From Aved-18 sp964606665 (GTDB lineage: Bacteria > Cyanobacteriota > Vampirovibrionia > Obscuribacterales > Obscuribacteraceae), in the NCBI GenBank assembly GCA_964606665.1, contig CAZSHS010000003.1, forward strand, positions 124,001 through 188,000: DNA of 64,000 nt. Direction: 5' to 3'. Both the position numbers and the translations under genes were made by a program. Positions 9,091-17,198 of this stretch are shown here, piece by piece. The notes below the pieces were generated by a model. The model searched no databases, had not been told where the DNA came from, and worked only from the letters and a program-made list of their open reading frames with translations. The number at the start of each line of letters is the position of its first letter. The first letter of the stretch is position 1.

Positions 9091-9642
9091 TTAGTTCACC
9101 TGCATCAAGTTGGATAGATCATCTGCGTGCTCTTCTTCTTTAGCTAAAATTTCTTCAAGCATGCGACGAGTAGTCGAATCTTTTGTACCAATGTAATCAA
9201 TCATTTCTTTGTAAGAATCGATTGCAATTCGCTCTGCCACTAAGTCTTCTTTAATCATCTCTTTAAGACCGCGACCTTCGACGTATTCAGAGTGACTCAG
9301 TTTGGTCAAATTATCCGGATTAAGATCTGGCTCACCACCTAGTTGGGTGATACGAATCGCCAGTTTGTCTGCGTGGTCTTGCTCTTCGTTTGCGTGTTCG
9401 AGAAATTCAGTTGCTACCGGTTCTGAATTCAAACCTTTAGCCATGTAATAGTGTCGGCGATAGCGAAGAACACATACAAGCTCTGTTGATAAAGCAGTCT
9501 GAAGCAGTTTAATCACCACTTGGCGATCGGCGTTGTATCCTTCTGTGACGGCGCCTTCTTCAATATGCTTGCGAGCGCGCTCGCGCAACTCGGTTACACT
9601 TGTTAAGAACGACGCTTCGTTTTTCGAATCATTGGTGAACAT
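9091..9642 (-). CDS. Ferritin-like diiron protein (bacterioferritin/Dps-like)
   Basis: 183 residues. A four-helix ferritin-like pattern is visible: LLQTALSTELVCVLRYRRHYY (helix A, Glu and His ligands), FLEHANEEQDHADKL (helix B, E-x2-H), LKEMIKEDLVAERIAIDSY (helix C) and EEILAKEEEHADDLSNL (helix D, E-x2-H). Such proteins oxidise and store iron or protect DNA from peroxide. The start is supported by AGGAA upstream (ATTCCTCTGG on the plus strand). It sits directly between the ECF-like sigma gene and ku, consistent with an oxidative-stress and DNA-protection operon. Which ferritin subfamily it belongs to cannot be decided by eye. Confidence 0.85.
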   Translation of the reverse strand: MFTNDSKNEASFLTSVTELRERARKHIEEGAVTEGYNADRQVVIKLLQTALSTELVCVLRYRRHYYMAKGLNSEPVATEFLEHANEEQDHADKLAIRITQLGGEPDLNPDNLTKLSHSEYVEGRGLKEMIKEDLVAERIAIDSYKEMIDYIGTKDSTTRRMLEEILAKEEEHADDLSNLMQVN

Positions 9643-9664
9643 TTTTTATTCCTCTGGATGTTGT

Positions 9665-10270
9665 TTAAGCACACTCTAAATAAGAGAAAAGGCGTTTTTG
9701 AATTTTGATTCGAGCTCGTGCTATGCGTGATTTGACGGTACCTAATTCGGTATCAGTCAAATTGGCAATTTCTTCATACGACAAGCCATCTACATCGCGC
9801 AGCATGGCTGCGGTGCGAAACTGCTCGGGAATACTTGAAACTGCTTTTTCGAGTACGTCACTTAATTCAAGAGAAAGCATTTTACTCTCGGGTTGTTGTG
9901 AACTGTCTGCGATTTCTCGCACTGGCTTTGCAAAGCCGTCTTCCGCTGCTACAGGTGCGTCGATGGAGACTATCTGAAAACGCGGCATCTTGCGCAGTTC
10001 GTCATAATAAAGGTTGGTAACTATTTGTTTAAGCCATGACTTGAAAGCGCGCGGATCTTTCAATTGATAGATTGAGCGCCAGATTCGGATATTTGTTTCT
10101 TGAATAAGATCAGAGTAGTCTTTGAATCCTGGTACCAGTTTGTGTAGAAAATGCACAATAGTCCAGCGATGACGTTCTAACAAATATCTTAATGCAATTT
10201 CGTCGTTGCGCTGACAAGCGAAGATCAATTCCGGGTCGGAAAAGTCGGTATATGATCTAGATAATGACAT
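9665..10270 (-). CDS. RNA polymerase sigma factor, ECF-like (sigma-70 family)
   Basis: 201 residues containing only regions 2 and 4. Region 2 is seen as DYSDLIQETNIRIWRSIYQL and AFKSWLKQIVTNLYYDELRK. Region 4 is seen as IPEQFRTAAMLRDVDGLSYEEIA followed by ELGTVKSRIARARIKIQKRL. This is the extracytoplasmic-function-type layout. GGGAGA lies just upstream of the ATG. No anti-sigma gene is adjacent; the ferritin-like and ku genes follow at once, so they are plausible targets or at least co-transcribed. What signal controls it cannot be read from the sequence. Confidence 0.93.
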   Translation of the reverse strand: MSLSRSYTDFSDPELIFACQRNDEIALRYLLERHRWTIVHFLHKLVPGFKDYSDLIQETNIRIWRSIYQLKDPRAFKSWLKQIVTNLYYDELRKMPRFQIVSIDAPVAAEDGFAKPVREIADSSQQPESKMLSLELSDVLEKAVSSIPEQFRTAAMLRDVDGLSYEEIANLTDTELGTVKSRIARARIKIQKRLFSYLECA

Positions 10271-10301
10271 AAAAGGTCTCCCGCTCTAGGTGTTTTCACA
10301 C

Positions 10302-10433
10302 TTAAGATTTTTCGTCCTTATCGCATTTCGAATTTTCGCAGGTGTCTAACTTACGCGCTATCCATCCTATTGCAGCATTCGCAGCCGCTAGAATAACGGT
10401 AGTGGAAACAGCCAAAATAAGCTTGTTCATCAT
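10302..10433 (-). CDS. Small single-pass membrane protein, 43 residues
   Basis: The ATG pair at 10433/10430 follows a purine-rich site (GAGGGCAGG). The peptide is a hydrophobic helix (KLILAVSTTVILAAANAAIGWI) with a short charged tail containing two cysteines (CENSKC). It could be a membrane anchor or a secreted peptide. It lies 31 bases upstream of the sigma factor gene on the same strand, so it might be the first gene of the sigma operon and could sense or anchor something, but that is a guess. Confidence 0.5.
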   Translation of the reverse strand: MMNKLILAVSTTVILAAANAAIGWIARKLDTCENSKCDKDEKS

Positions 10434-10522
10434 GATTTGCCTGCCCTCGAATAAATTCGTTCTTGCGATTATTAAATGACATAGCACAGATAGATGCTGC
10501 AGTCGCTTTTGCTTAGATATCG

Positions 10523-10549
10523 AAAAGCCCAGACAGGCTGGGCTCTTTT
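10523..10549 (-). terminator. Rho-independent terminator (bidirectional) after the CsbD gene
   Basis: AGCCCAG (10526-10532), a five-base loop and CTGGGCT (10538-10544) form a 7-bp GC-rich stem flanked by A-rich and T-rich sides, so it can end transcription from either strand. It lies 28 bases past the csbD-like stop and separates the CsbD/YflT-like/BON genes from the small-protein/sigma/ferritin/ku group. Confidence 0.8.
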
Positions 10550-10576
10550 AAAATTTAACAAACTGAGTATTTGTTT

Positions 10577-10774
10577 TTATAGTTTGGTGCAGAAATCGTC
10601 CAATTGTTTTTGGGCTTCTTCTTTAGCCATTCCGTATTTTTCTTGCAATTTGCCAGCTAGTTTGTCTCGCTCGCCTTCGATTAAAAGTAAATCGTCATCG
10701 GTGAGCTTGGCCCACTGCTGTTTAACTTTTCCTTGTACCTGTTTCCAGTTGCCTTTTACTTGGTCCCAATTCAT
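10577..10774 (-). CDS. CsbD-family stress protein
   Basis: 65 residues from the ATG at 10774, which has GAGGTG five bases upstream. The sequence MNWDQVKGNWKQVQGKVKQ followed by LAGKLQEKYGMAKEEAQKQL is the CsbD pattern, a small helical cytoplasmic protein induced in general stress in many bacteria; its molecular role is unknown. It lies between the YflT-like gene upstream and a clear terminator downstream, in a run of stress-type genes. Confidence 0.93.
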   Translation of the reverse strand: MNWDQVKGNWKQVQGKVKQQWAKLTDDDLLLIEGERDKLAGKLQEKYGMAKEEAQKQLDDFCTKL

Positions 10775-10799
10775 AATCACACCTCTTTAGTTTGACTTC

Positions 10800-11330
10800 C
10801 TAGGAGCGTGGCTCCACCTTTTCCTCTGTAACACAATTAATTTCGTTGGCTTTAGCATTTTTAAAAATGTTCTCTGCCACTCTTACTTGTTCACCATTGT
10901 CTGTATGAACAGCAATTAGAATTTTGCCGCCATCAATAACACGTCCTTCGTATTGTTTGGCTTCGATTTCAGGAATACCCATCCCGACTAAACCACCTGA
11001 GACACCTCCTATGGCGCCACCAACAGCAGCACCACTCAATGCTGCCATCACTGGTCCGGCTGCAATAGCTGGTCCCAGTCCTGGAACGGCTAACATTCCA
11101 GCTCCGACCAGCCAACCAAATGCGCCACCAAGTACAGCACCAGTACCAGCACCAGTGGAGATGCCTTCGGGAGCCTTACTGTGTTTTTCAAAACCGGCAG
11201 TGCGGTAGTTGTTTGCGTCTGGCATCAAAATGGAAATATCATTATTGATAAATCCGCTTGATTTCAGACCATTCACTACCATTTCGGCTTGCGGAATGTC
11301 GGAACATAAACCTATTACTGCTGTAGACAT
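10800..11330 (-). CDS. General-stress (YflT/DUF1269-like) protein with glycine-zipper centre
   Basis: 176 residues. The N-terminal 40 residues (VIGLCSDIPQAEMVVNGLKS, then ISILMPD) match the start of heat-induced stress proteins of the YflT type. The centre is a Gly/Ala-rich hydrophobic hairpin (GAVLGGAFGWLVGAGMLAVP and AAVGGAIGGVSGGLVGMG), and a beta-alpha tail follows (GGKILIAVHTDNGEQ). Proteins of this form are membrane-associated stress proteins of unknown mechanism. The gene is between the BON and CsbD genes on the same strand and likely in one operon with them. Confidence 0.8.
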   Translation of the reverse strand: MSTAVIGLCSDIPQAEMVVNGLKSSGFINNDISILMPDANNYRTAGFEKHSKAPEGISTGAGTGAVLGGAFGWLVGAGMLAVPGLGPAIAAGPVMAALSGAAVGGAIGGVSGGLVGMGIPEIEAKQYEGRVIDGGKILIAVHTDNGEQVRVAENIFKNAKANEINCVTEEKVEPRS

Positions 11331-11342
11331 GATTGTCCCCCT

Positions 11343-11714
11343 TTATTTTGCGACAACCTCAAGCTCGCTTGCGACATTGTCGTCGCCTGCACAAGCTTTG
11401 GCTGTGTTAACTAATGATGTAACTTCATCGTTACTTCTTACAGGTCCTTTCAATGTGACATGACCTTTTTTCACGATAACTTTTGCGTTTTTGGCATATG
11501 AAGACAAAGTGCTATCTTCTACCAATTTTTTGCGAATATCTCTTGCAATCTGAATGTCAGACTTGCTTTCGCCAGCGTCTTGAGCGTTTACGGCTGATTT
11601 TTTTTCATGACCCTTGTTGCGTTCAGTATTGTCGCCTTTTTTTTCGTCTTCGGCATAAGCTGCGCTAGTAGAAAGCAAAAGCACAACGGCAAGCAGTTTA
11701 TCTATGTGTTTCAT
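11343..11714 (-). CDS. Secreted BON-domain protein
   Basis: 123 residues: a signal peptide (LLAVVLLLSTSAAYA), a charged linker, and one BON domain from about residue 55 (IQIARDIRKKLVEDSTLSSY, VIVKKGHVTLKGPVRS, ACAGDDNVASELEVV). BON domains bind lipid or cell-envelope components and occur in OsmY-like periplasmic stress proteins. The ribosome site AAGGAGGG is strong and is preceded by a long hairpin (11732-11774). First gene of the BON, YflT-like, CsbD run. Confidence 0.9.
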   Translation of the reverse strand: MKHIDKLLAVVLLLSTSAAYAEDEKKGDNTERNKGHEKKSAVNAQDAGESKSDIQIARDIRKKLVEDSTLSSYAKNAKVIVKKGHVTLKGPVRSNDEVTSLVNTAKACAGDDNVASELEVVAK

Positions 11715-11731
11715 TTTCCCTCCTTAGGGCG

Positions 11732-11774
11732 TGGAACTTCCGCGACAGTAATAGAGCTAGCGCGGAAGTTTCCA
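11732..11774 (-). promoter_or_regulatory. Long stem-loop in the leader of the BON gene
   Basis: A 13-bp stem (11732-11744 with 11761-11774, one bulged base) encloses a 16-base loop. It lies between the stop at 11800 and the ribosome site of the BON gene. There is no T tract on either side, so it could be a terminator remnant, a leader stabiliser or a protein-binding site. Only the pairing is seen; the role is inferred. Confidence 0.45.
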
Positions 11775-11799
11775 AGAAATGTTCTAATTCAAACTTTCC

Positions 11800-12765
11800 T
11801 TAGTCAACACGGATGCCGATTTTGGCGCGTTTGCTATTGATAGTGGCTACGTTTTTGTCCATTCTGGTTGCGACTTTGTCTAGTCGAACCGAGATTTCTT
11901 TGGCTCTACTAGCTTTTAACTCTCCGTTCTTCATATATTTAGTCTGTTTGGATTTGATTTCATTCAATTCCTTTTTTAGATCAGCAACATATTTAGAAGA
12001 CAGTCTTCCTGCTTTATATTCATCGTCAATTCGACGTTCCAAAGTTACTCTTCGGTAATCGTAATCATTAACGAGCATCAAATTTCCTTCGTTCAAAACG
12101 AATCTGCCACCAACTAGTGGTGTCAACGCAGGCAAGTGAGCGACGGTGACTATCTCGTCATTCATCGAGTTTAAGGCGTTAGCTACTTGGAAGGCTTCGT
12201 TGAACGTGAAAATTCCATCTGAATTTTTGAATCTTGCTTCAAGAGTAATTACTTCATCAAGTCTGGCTTTTAAAGCCGATCCTTGAGCAGCGGAAATTTC
12301 GCCGCGTTCAATTGCTTTATTGATTGTATTTTGCAAATCGAGAATTCGAGCATCAATCGATGTCACTAAAGTCTCTGTTGCAGGAGCGACAACTACGTCC
12401 ACAATGCGACCACTTGAGTCGACGCTTGCTACCATTCTGCCTGTGCCCTGGTCAACGAAAACCATGCCGAAAGTGAGTGGTTGTCCGTCAATCAATCTAG
12501 TACTTGGGTCAAATACGCCTCGTGTTTTGCCTGTCAGTGGATCGACTACAACATAGCTCGTGCTTGGTGCCAGCGAATATTCTCTAATTACAGTATTGGA
12601 AGGTGTGGAAACCACGACGGGAACTGGATCGGTAACTACCGGTGCAGAATTGCTTGTGGTGTAAGTTGTTGTTCTAATAATTGTCTCTTCTGCATTGATT
12701 GGGCTTGTTGTGAATGCTACCAGTCCCACCAATAGAGGAAGAGACGCAAGTGTAAGGTATTTCAT
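11800..12765 (-). CDS. Secreted protein with two helical-hairpin domains
   Basis: 321 residues with a signal peptide (LTLASLPLLVGLVAFTTSPINA). A Thr/Val-rich extension and a short beta part (SYVVVDPLTGKTRGVFDP) follow. Then come two copies of a roughly 65-residue helical domain: about residues 135-200 (ARILDLQNTINKAIERGEIS) and 235-310 (RRIDDEYKAGRLSSKYVADL). Both follow the R-x3-L/I, A-x3-G-x-LS, L-x2-L-x2-I pattern of the small secreted proteins at 3681-4016 and 32539-32877. The product is exported; its function is unknown. It precedes the BON gene on the same strand but is separated by a strong hairpin. Confidence 0.7.
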   Translation of the reverse strand: MKYLTLASLPLLVGLVAFTTSPINAEETIIRTTTYTTSNSAPVVTDPVPVVVSTPSNTVIREYSLAPSTSYVVVDPLTGKTRGVFDPSTRLIDGQPLTFGMVFVDQGTGRMVASVDSSGRIVDVVVAPATETLVTSIDARILDLQNTINKAIERGEISAAQGSALKARLDEVITLEARFKNSDGIFTFNEAFQVANALNSMNDEIVTVAHLPALTPLVGGRFVLNEGNLMLVNDYDYRRVTLERRIDDEYKAGRLSSKYVADLKKELNEIKSKQTKYMKNGELKASRAKEISVRLDKVATRMDKNVATINSKRAKIGIRVD

Positions 12766-12937
12766 GGTTCGGTCCCCTTATTCTTCATCCTCTCTAGATT
12801 TTGAAACTAATACTGGCGTGATGTTGCGGGCATTAATTTCCTGATTTTTATGTAGCATACGGAGTTTGAATCGCTGTATGTGTCACAGGTGCCTGTGCTA
12901 TGTGTTAGGTAACTGGAAGCCGGGGAGAGAAATTGAT

Positions 12938-13435
12938 ATGACAACAGCAGCTGAGCGACCTACTAAAAAGGAATCCAAAATCCAAGAAGAAGACCGATAC
13001 AAATTCGTTCTTGAAGAAGCAAGAACAGTTTTGCCAGGGCTTCAGGCACTCTTTGGCTTTCAACTTATAACCGTATTCAATCCTAAGTTTGACAAAATGA
13101 TTCCATTTGACCAGCAAGCGTATTGGGTTGCACTTATTTTGATTACGATTTCGATGTGTTTGCTCATGACACCTGCTGCTTACGACAGGCAAACTAAATG
13201 TCATCACGATCCCAAACATTTTGAGCGAGTGGCAACTGTTCTTATTACGTGTGCCCTCTTTCCTTTTATGCTGGCGATGAGCATTGACGCTTATATAGTT
13301 ACGCGCGAAATGTTCCACTCAGAATCGATGGCTTTGAGCACGGGCTTAACCTTGCTCACCATCTTTGGTGTATTATGGTACGGATTTCCTTTATATATGA
13401 ACGCCAACCATAATTTTGACAAACACAAGCATTAA
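12938..13435 (+). CDS. DUF6328-family membrane protein
   Basis: 165 residues from ATG 12938, chosen because GGGGAGAG precedes it and the residues before it are not conserved-looking. Motifs are RYKFVLEEARTVLPGLQALF, LLMTPAAYDRQT and HFERVATVLITCALFPFML. Four hydrophobic segments make it an integral membrane protein. This is the DUF6328 pattern; function is unknown. The 3' end overlaps the start of pgl by 20 bases, so the two are likely co-transcribed and coupled. Confidence 0.8.
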   Translation: MTTAAERPTKKESKIQEEDRYKFVLEEARTVLPGLQALFGFQLITVFNPKFDKMIPFDQQAYWVALILITISMCLLMTPAAYDRQTKCHHDPKHFERVATVLITCALFPFMLAMSIDAYIVTREMFHSESMALSTGLTLLTIFGVLWYGFPLYMNANHNFDKHKH

Positions 13436-14147
13436 ATTAAGAGTTCAACCAGACGCAGAAGCAGTTGCCAATGCCGCCGCTCAAATGATTTTCGAGCGAG
13501 CCAATCAAAGTCAAGATCGTTTTAGTATTTGTTTGTCGGGTGGATCAACCCCGAAAGCTTTATATCAAATACTTGCAAGTCCGCTTTATTCACAACGTTT
13601 TCCATGGAAGCGAGTGCATTGGTTCTTTGGCGATGAACGTTTTGTATCTCAAGACTCTTCTATGAGCAATTTTAAAATGGTGCGCGAGTCAATGTTTGAT
13701 CATGTTCCGATTCCAGAGGAAAATATTCATGGTGTGAATACGTCTTATCCCACTGCATCTGAAGCTGCTCTCGATTATGGAAAACGTTTGCAAGCATTTT
13801 ATGGTTCTGAACATATTCAGCCAGATAAGCCTATCTTCGATTACACATTGATGGGAATGGGAGATGATGGACATACAGCCTCATTGTTTCCAGGAACTGA
13901 TGTATTGAATGAAACTGAAAAATGGTGCGATGCTGTATGTGGTGTCAAAGCAGAAGACAGAATAACTTTGACTTATCCTATTTTGAATGCAAGTCGTGTG
14001 ATGCTATTTTTGGTGGCATCCAAAAGTAAGCGCGAAGTGCTCGGCAAAATTCTAGATGGCGACACGTCGTATCCCGCTGCTCGCGTCAATCCGTGGGGAA
14101 GTCTCATTTGGCTCGTAGATCAGGATGCGGCACCTGAAAAATCTTAG
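13416..14147 (+). CDS. pgl: 6-phosphogluconolactonase
   Basis: 243 residues from a TTG start inside the end of the DUF6328 gene. Signature motifs are SICLSGGSTPKALYQIL (phosphate-binding), WFFGDERFV and LMGMGDDGHTASLFPG. This is a standard Pgl, hydrolysing 6-phosphogluconolactone in the oxidative pentose phosphate pathway. zwf (15651-17198) and gnd (17173-18150), the enzymes before and after it, are encoded convergently 1.5 kb away, so all three oxidative steps are within 5 kb. The TTG start is chosen because no ATG lies before the conserved part. Confidence 0.95.
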   Translation: MTNTSIKLRVQPDAEAVANAAAQMIFERANQSQDRFSICLSGGSTPKALYQILASPLYSQRFPWKRVHWFFGDERFVSQDSSMSNFKMVRESMFDHVPIPEENIHGVNTSYPTASEAALDYGKRLQAFYGSEHIQPDKPIFDYTLMGMGDDGHTASLFPGTDVLNETEKWCDAVCGVKAEDRITLTYPILNASRVMLFLVASKSKREVLGKILDGDTSYPAARVNPWGSLIWLVDQDAAPEKS

Positions 14148-14272
14148 ATTTTAAGAGGCCATTTTCCTTTTACGATCGCATTGTATCGTGCTTATGGGCT
14201 TTCGGGCGGCGGGTAAAAAAATTCACTCGTTGTGTTTCTGATCCAAAACTCAAAAAAGCGCGATACTATTAT

Positions 14273-14980
14273 TTATTCGAAGATCTTTCGAGCTTGTTTG
14301 TCCAACTCGACAACATATTCGTCTGAAACTTCAAACATCTGGGCGACCTTGCTTATACTGAGACTTTGTCCATCAATGAAACCCCAAAGCATTTTCAAAA
14401 TTCGCCTATCGAAACTCTTAAATTGACTGAGTTTTGACTGAAGCTCATGCCAAGTCAAGTCATTAAACTGCGAGCTTACTCCAAGGAAATTGTATCTAGG
14501 ATAACTTCTGAGATGTCGGTTAGGGTGACGAAGTTTTTTTAGAGCTTTCATTTCCAGTTGCCCTATGCGTTCTTTTGTGGTGCCGATGAAAACAGCTACT
14601 TCATCAAGGCTTCTGGTTTTCCCGTCCATGAGACCAAATCGAAGCTCCAAAATACTTCGCTCTCTAACGTTAAGTGCAGCCATCACGTATTCAATGTCTT
14701 TGCGCAATAATTCGTGAGTGATTGAAGAAACTGGCCTGCTGCCCGCTCTTTCAGCAGCATATTTTAAGATGTCGACGATTTCATCATTATCATAGGGCTC
14801 TTCTGGCTCGTCCCCGAAATAACCCAGAGCAACAACATTCGAGCCCGAGTCGCCACCATCGCCACTACTTTCACTTCCAGAAGAATCTGTGACGAGTTTG
14901 AGTTTGGGTTTTTCAGGTTCGTCGTCATTGCCATTAGTCATAGGTTTAATATGCCCAACGTCGCCGAGTTTGGTCGCCAC
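14273..14980 (-). CDS. Protein with sigma-70 region-4 domain (possibly two), no region 2
   Basis: 235 residues. The first 60 residues are acidic and disordered-looking. Residues about 95-155 match the end of a primary sigma factor: ALNVRERSILELRFGLMDG, then EVAVFIGTTKERIGQLEMKA and LRHPNR, which is the region 4.2 helix-turn-helix that reads the -35 box. A second, weaker copy follows (FDRRILKMLWGFIDGQSLSI, AQMFEVSDEYVVELDKQA). Region 2, needed to bind core polymerase and melt DNA, is absent. It may be a DNA-binding regulator or a sigma competitor. The start is GTG 14980 or ATG 14941. It follows the DUF4328 gene by 13 bases. Confidence 0.75.
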   Translation of the reverse strand: MATKLGDVGHIKPMTNGNDDEPEKPKLKLVTDSSGSESSGDGGDSGSNVVALGYFGDEPEEPYDNDEIVDILKYAAERAGSRPVSSITHELLRKDIEYVMAALNVRERSILELRFGLMDGKTRSLDEVAVFIGTTKERIGQLEMKALKKLRHPNRHLRSYPRYNFLGVSSQFNDLTWHELQSKLSQFKSFDRRILKMLWGFIDGQSLSISKVAQMFEVSDEYVVELDKQARKIFE

Positions 14981-14993
14981 CGGTCGAAACGGT

Positions 14994-15650
14994 CTAGGGC
15001 AAAGCTACTTCATCTGAAGTTGACTTCAATACAAGATCATATTTTTGACTTTGACGCTTTGAAATATCAATAACTATTTTTATTAGCAATAAGCTAGAGA
15101 TGGCGAGCGATATTTCGGCAAAGAACTGGACAGGCAGAGAATTTGCAATGACACCAATTTCAGATTTTTTGAAATAGATCGCAAACAGTCTAGTCAGTCC
15201 ATGTGAAAGCCAAAAGCCCCACCACAAATATATCAACGTTGAATGTTTGCACTGTTTCCATTTGATTTTGTCTAAGTTTGAAGGATCACTAGCTCTCCAG
15301 ATTTCATCGGTCATAGAGCATGGGACGACGAAATTAGCTATTGGCACGATAAAGCCAGCAAATGCATACCACTCTTTGTTTTTCTTTCCTTCTACATTAA
15401 GTGGAGTCAAATTGCGAAATGACATTCTTAAAAAGCCAATAAAAGTGATAGCTACAGCTATATAAGCTCCGGCTCTTGTTATCTCCAAAATCTTGTTAAT
15501 CAAATCTGGGATACTATTCAATCCGGCCAGTCCAACTGCAAATCCAATTACCCAAGGTGCAAGAATTGCAAAAACGAATAACGCAAGTGACATTGTCACA
15601 AAAGTGCTAAGCCTTGCAGTACTTTGAAAAATTTGTTTGTTCTGAGTCAT
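14994..15650 (-). CDS. DUF4328-family membrane protein
   Basis: 218 residues with four to five hydrophobic segments. The DUF4328 signature is clear: FAGFIVPIANFVVPCSMTDE followed by EIWRASDPSN, then a WGFWLSHGLTRLF segment. The family is integral to the membrane and functionally uncharacterised. The stop of zwf abuts this start on the same strand and the region-4 protein follows by 13 bases, so the three genes are probably one transcript downstream of gnd. Confidence 0.85.
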   Translation of the reverse strand: MTQNKQIFQSTARLSTFVTMSLALFVFAILAPWVIGFAVGLAGLNSIPDLINKILEITRAGAYIAVAITFIGFLRMSFRNLTPLNVEGKKNKEWYAFAGFIVPIANFVVPCSMTDEIWRASDPSNLDKIKWKQCKHSTLIYLWWGFWLSHGLTRLFAIYFKKSEIGVIANSLPVQFFAEISLAISSLLLIKIVIDISKRQSQKYDLVLKSTSDEVALP

Positions 15651-17198
15651 TTAGGACAAGCTTTTCCAGTAACGCCCATCGCGCGCGAGTAAATCGTCGG
15701 CGGCTTTTGGACCCGACGAGCCTGCAGCGTAATTTGGAAAATCTTTTTGACGAGAATTTTTCCAATAGTCGAGCACATTGTCGATTGCTTGCCATCCAAG
15801 CTCGGCTGTGTCGCCGCGTTGAAAGAGGGTGGCGTCTCCTATCATGCAATCGTAGAGCAAAGTCTCGTAGCCGGTATTTACTGCCTGACCAAAGTATTGC
15901 TTATAGTCAAATGTCATTTTGACCGGGCTTATCGCAATATTGGGACCTGGAATTTTGGCATCTAGAGAAATTGAGATGCCTTCTTCGGGTTGAATATTGA
16001 TTATCACCTGGTTTGAGCGCACGTTAGAGCAATCGGCTTGTTGGAACAAAGAGATAGGGGCTTTTTTGAATGTAACTACAATTTCGGATCGTTTTTGTGG
16101 AAGTGCTTTGCCTGTTCTTATATAAAACGGCACGCCAGCCCAGCGCCAGTTTTCTATGTTGAACTTCATGGCGACATAAGTTTCTGTATTTGAATCTGGG
16201 CGCACTTTAGGAGATTGGCGATACCCGGGGACTGATTCGCCTTTTATTTTGCCTGCTCCATATTGACCGCGCACTGCGTGTAGTACTATATCGTCGCCGT
16301 CAATGGGGCGAAGACATTGAAGTACTTTAGCTTTTTCATTGCGTACAGAATCTGCGGCAAAAGAAGTTGGAGGTTCAATTGCAGTCATAGTGAGTAGTTG
16401 CAATAAGTGATTTGGTATCATGTCGCGCAGGGCGCCTGCATTGTCATAAAAATTGCCGCGATTTTCTACGCCAACAACTTCGGACACTGTTATTTGAACA
16501 TGATCTATGTATCTATTGTTCCAGAGCGGTTCTATCAGTCCATTAGCGAAACGAAACACCAAAATATTTTGGACTGTTTCTTTGCCTAAGTAGTGATCGA
16601 TTCTATAAATTTGACTCTCTTGAAGCGAGCTGAGAAGACTTGCGTTTAATGCTTTGGCAGATTGTAGATCTTCGCCAAAAGGTTTTTCTACAATAACGCG
16701 ACGCCACTTTCCATCAACTTCTTGCGTGAGCCCAGCTTCAGCCAGGCTGTGGACGATAGAAGCAAAATAATCGGCGCCGGTGGCAAGATAGAAAAGTACA
16801 TTTCCTTTTGCATCCACTGCTTTATCGACTTCGGGCAACTTCTCGCCTAGCTTTTGATAGATATGTTGGTCGTCGAAGTTACCTTGAATATAGTGAATAT
16901 TGTTTTTGATTTTCTCCCACTTCTCAGGTGCCACTTGTCTTGTTGCGTATTTGTTAAGATCTTCGGTCAGGTCTTTGCGAAACTGCTCAGAGTCTTTGTC
17001 TGCACGGGCAATGCCGATGATAGCAAAATTGTCTGAAAGCAAATTCGCTTCAATCAAATTGTAGATGGCAGGGATTAGTAACCTTTTGGTTAAATCACCC
17101 GCTGCACCGAAAACTACAAATACACATGGATCAGCTTTTGGATGTGGTCCAGAAGACTCTACACAATTAGGATCAGGACTTAAGAGCTGGCTGTTCAA
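15651..17198 (-). CDS. zwf: Glucose-6-phosphate 1-dehydrogenase
   Basis: About 515 residues from a TTG at 17198; the frame is open to an upstream start at 17300, but that region lies within gnd. Motifs are VFVVFGAAGDLTKRLLIPAI (NADP-binding), YRIDHYLGKETVQNI (active site) and VEKPFGEDLQSA. It oxidises glucose 6-phosphate to 6-phosphogluconolactone, giving NADPH. It overlaps gnd by 26 bases on the same strand and lies near pgl, so the oxidative pentose phosphate genes are clustered. Full length and apparently intact; only the start is uncertain. Confidence 0.96.
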   Translation of the reverse strand: MNSQLLSPDPNCVESSGPHPKADPCVFVVFGAAGDLTKRLLIPAIYNLIEANLLSDNFAIIGIARADKDSEQFRKDLTEDLNKYATRQVAPEKWEKIKNNIHYIQGNFDDQHIYQKLGEKLPEVDKAVDAKGNVLFYLATGADYFASIVHSLAEAGLTQEVDGKWRRVIVEKPFGEDLQSAKALNASLLSSLQESQIYRIDHYLGKETVQNILVFRFANGLIEPLWNNRYIDHVQITVSEVVGVENRGNFYDNAGALRDMIPNHLLQLLTMTAIEPPTSFAADSVRNEKAKVLQCLRPIDGDDIVLHAVRGQYGAGKIKGESVPGYRQSPKVRPDSNTETYVAMKFNIENWRWAGVPFYIRTGKALPQKRSEIVVTFKKAPISLFQQADCSNVRSNQVIINIQPEEGISISLDAKIPGPNIAISPVKMTFDYKQYFGQAVNTGYETLLYDCMIGDATLFQRGDTAELGWQAIDNVLDYWKNSRQKDFPNYAAGSSGPKAADDLLARDGRYWKSLS

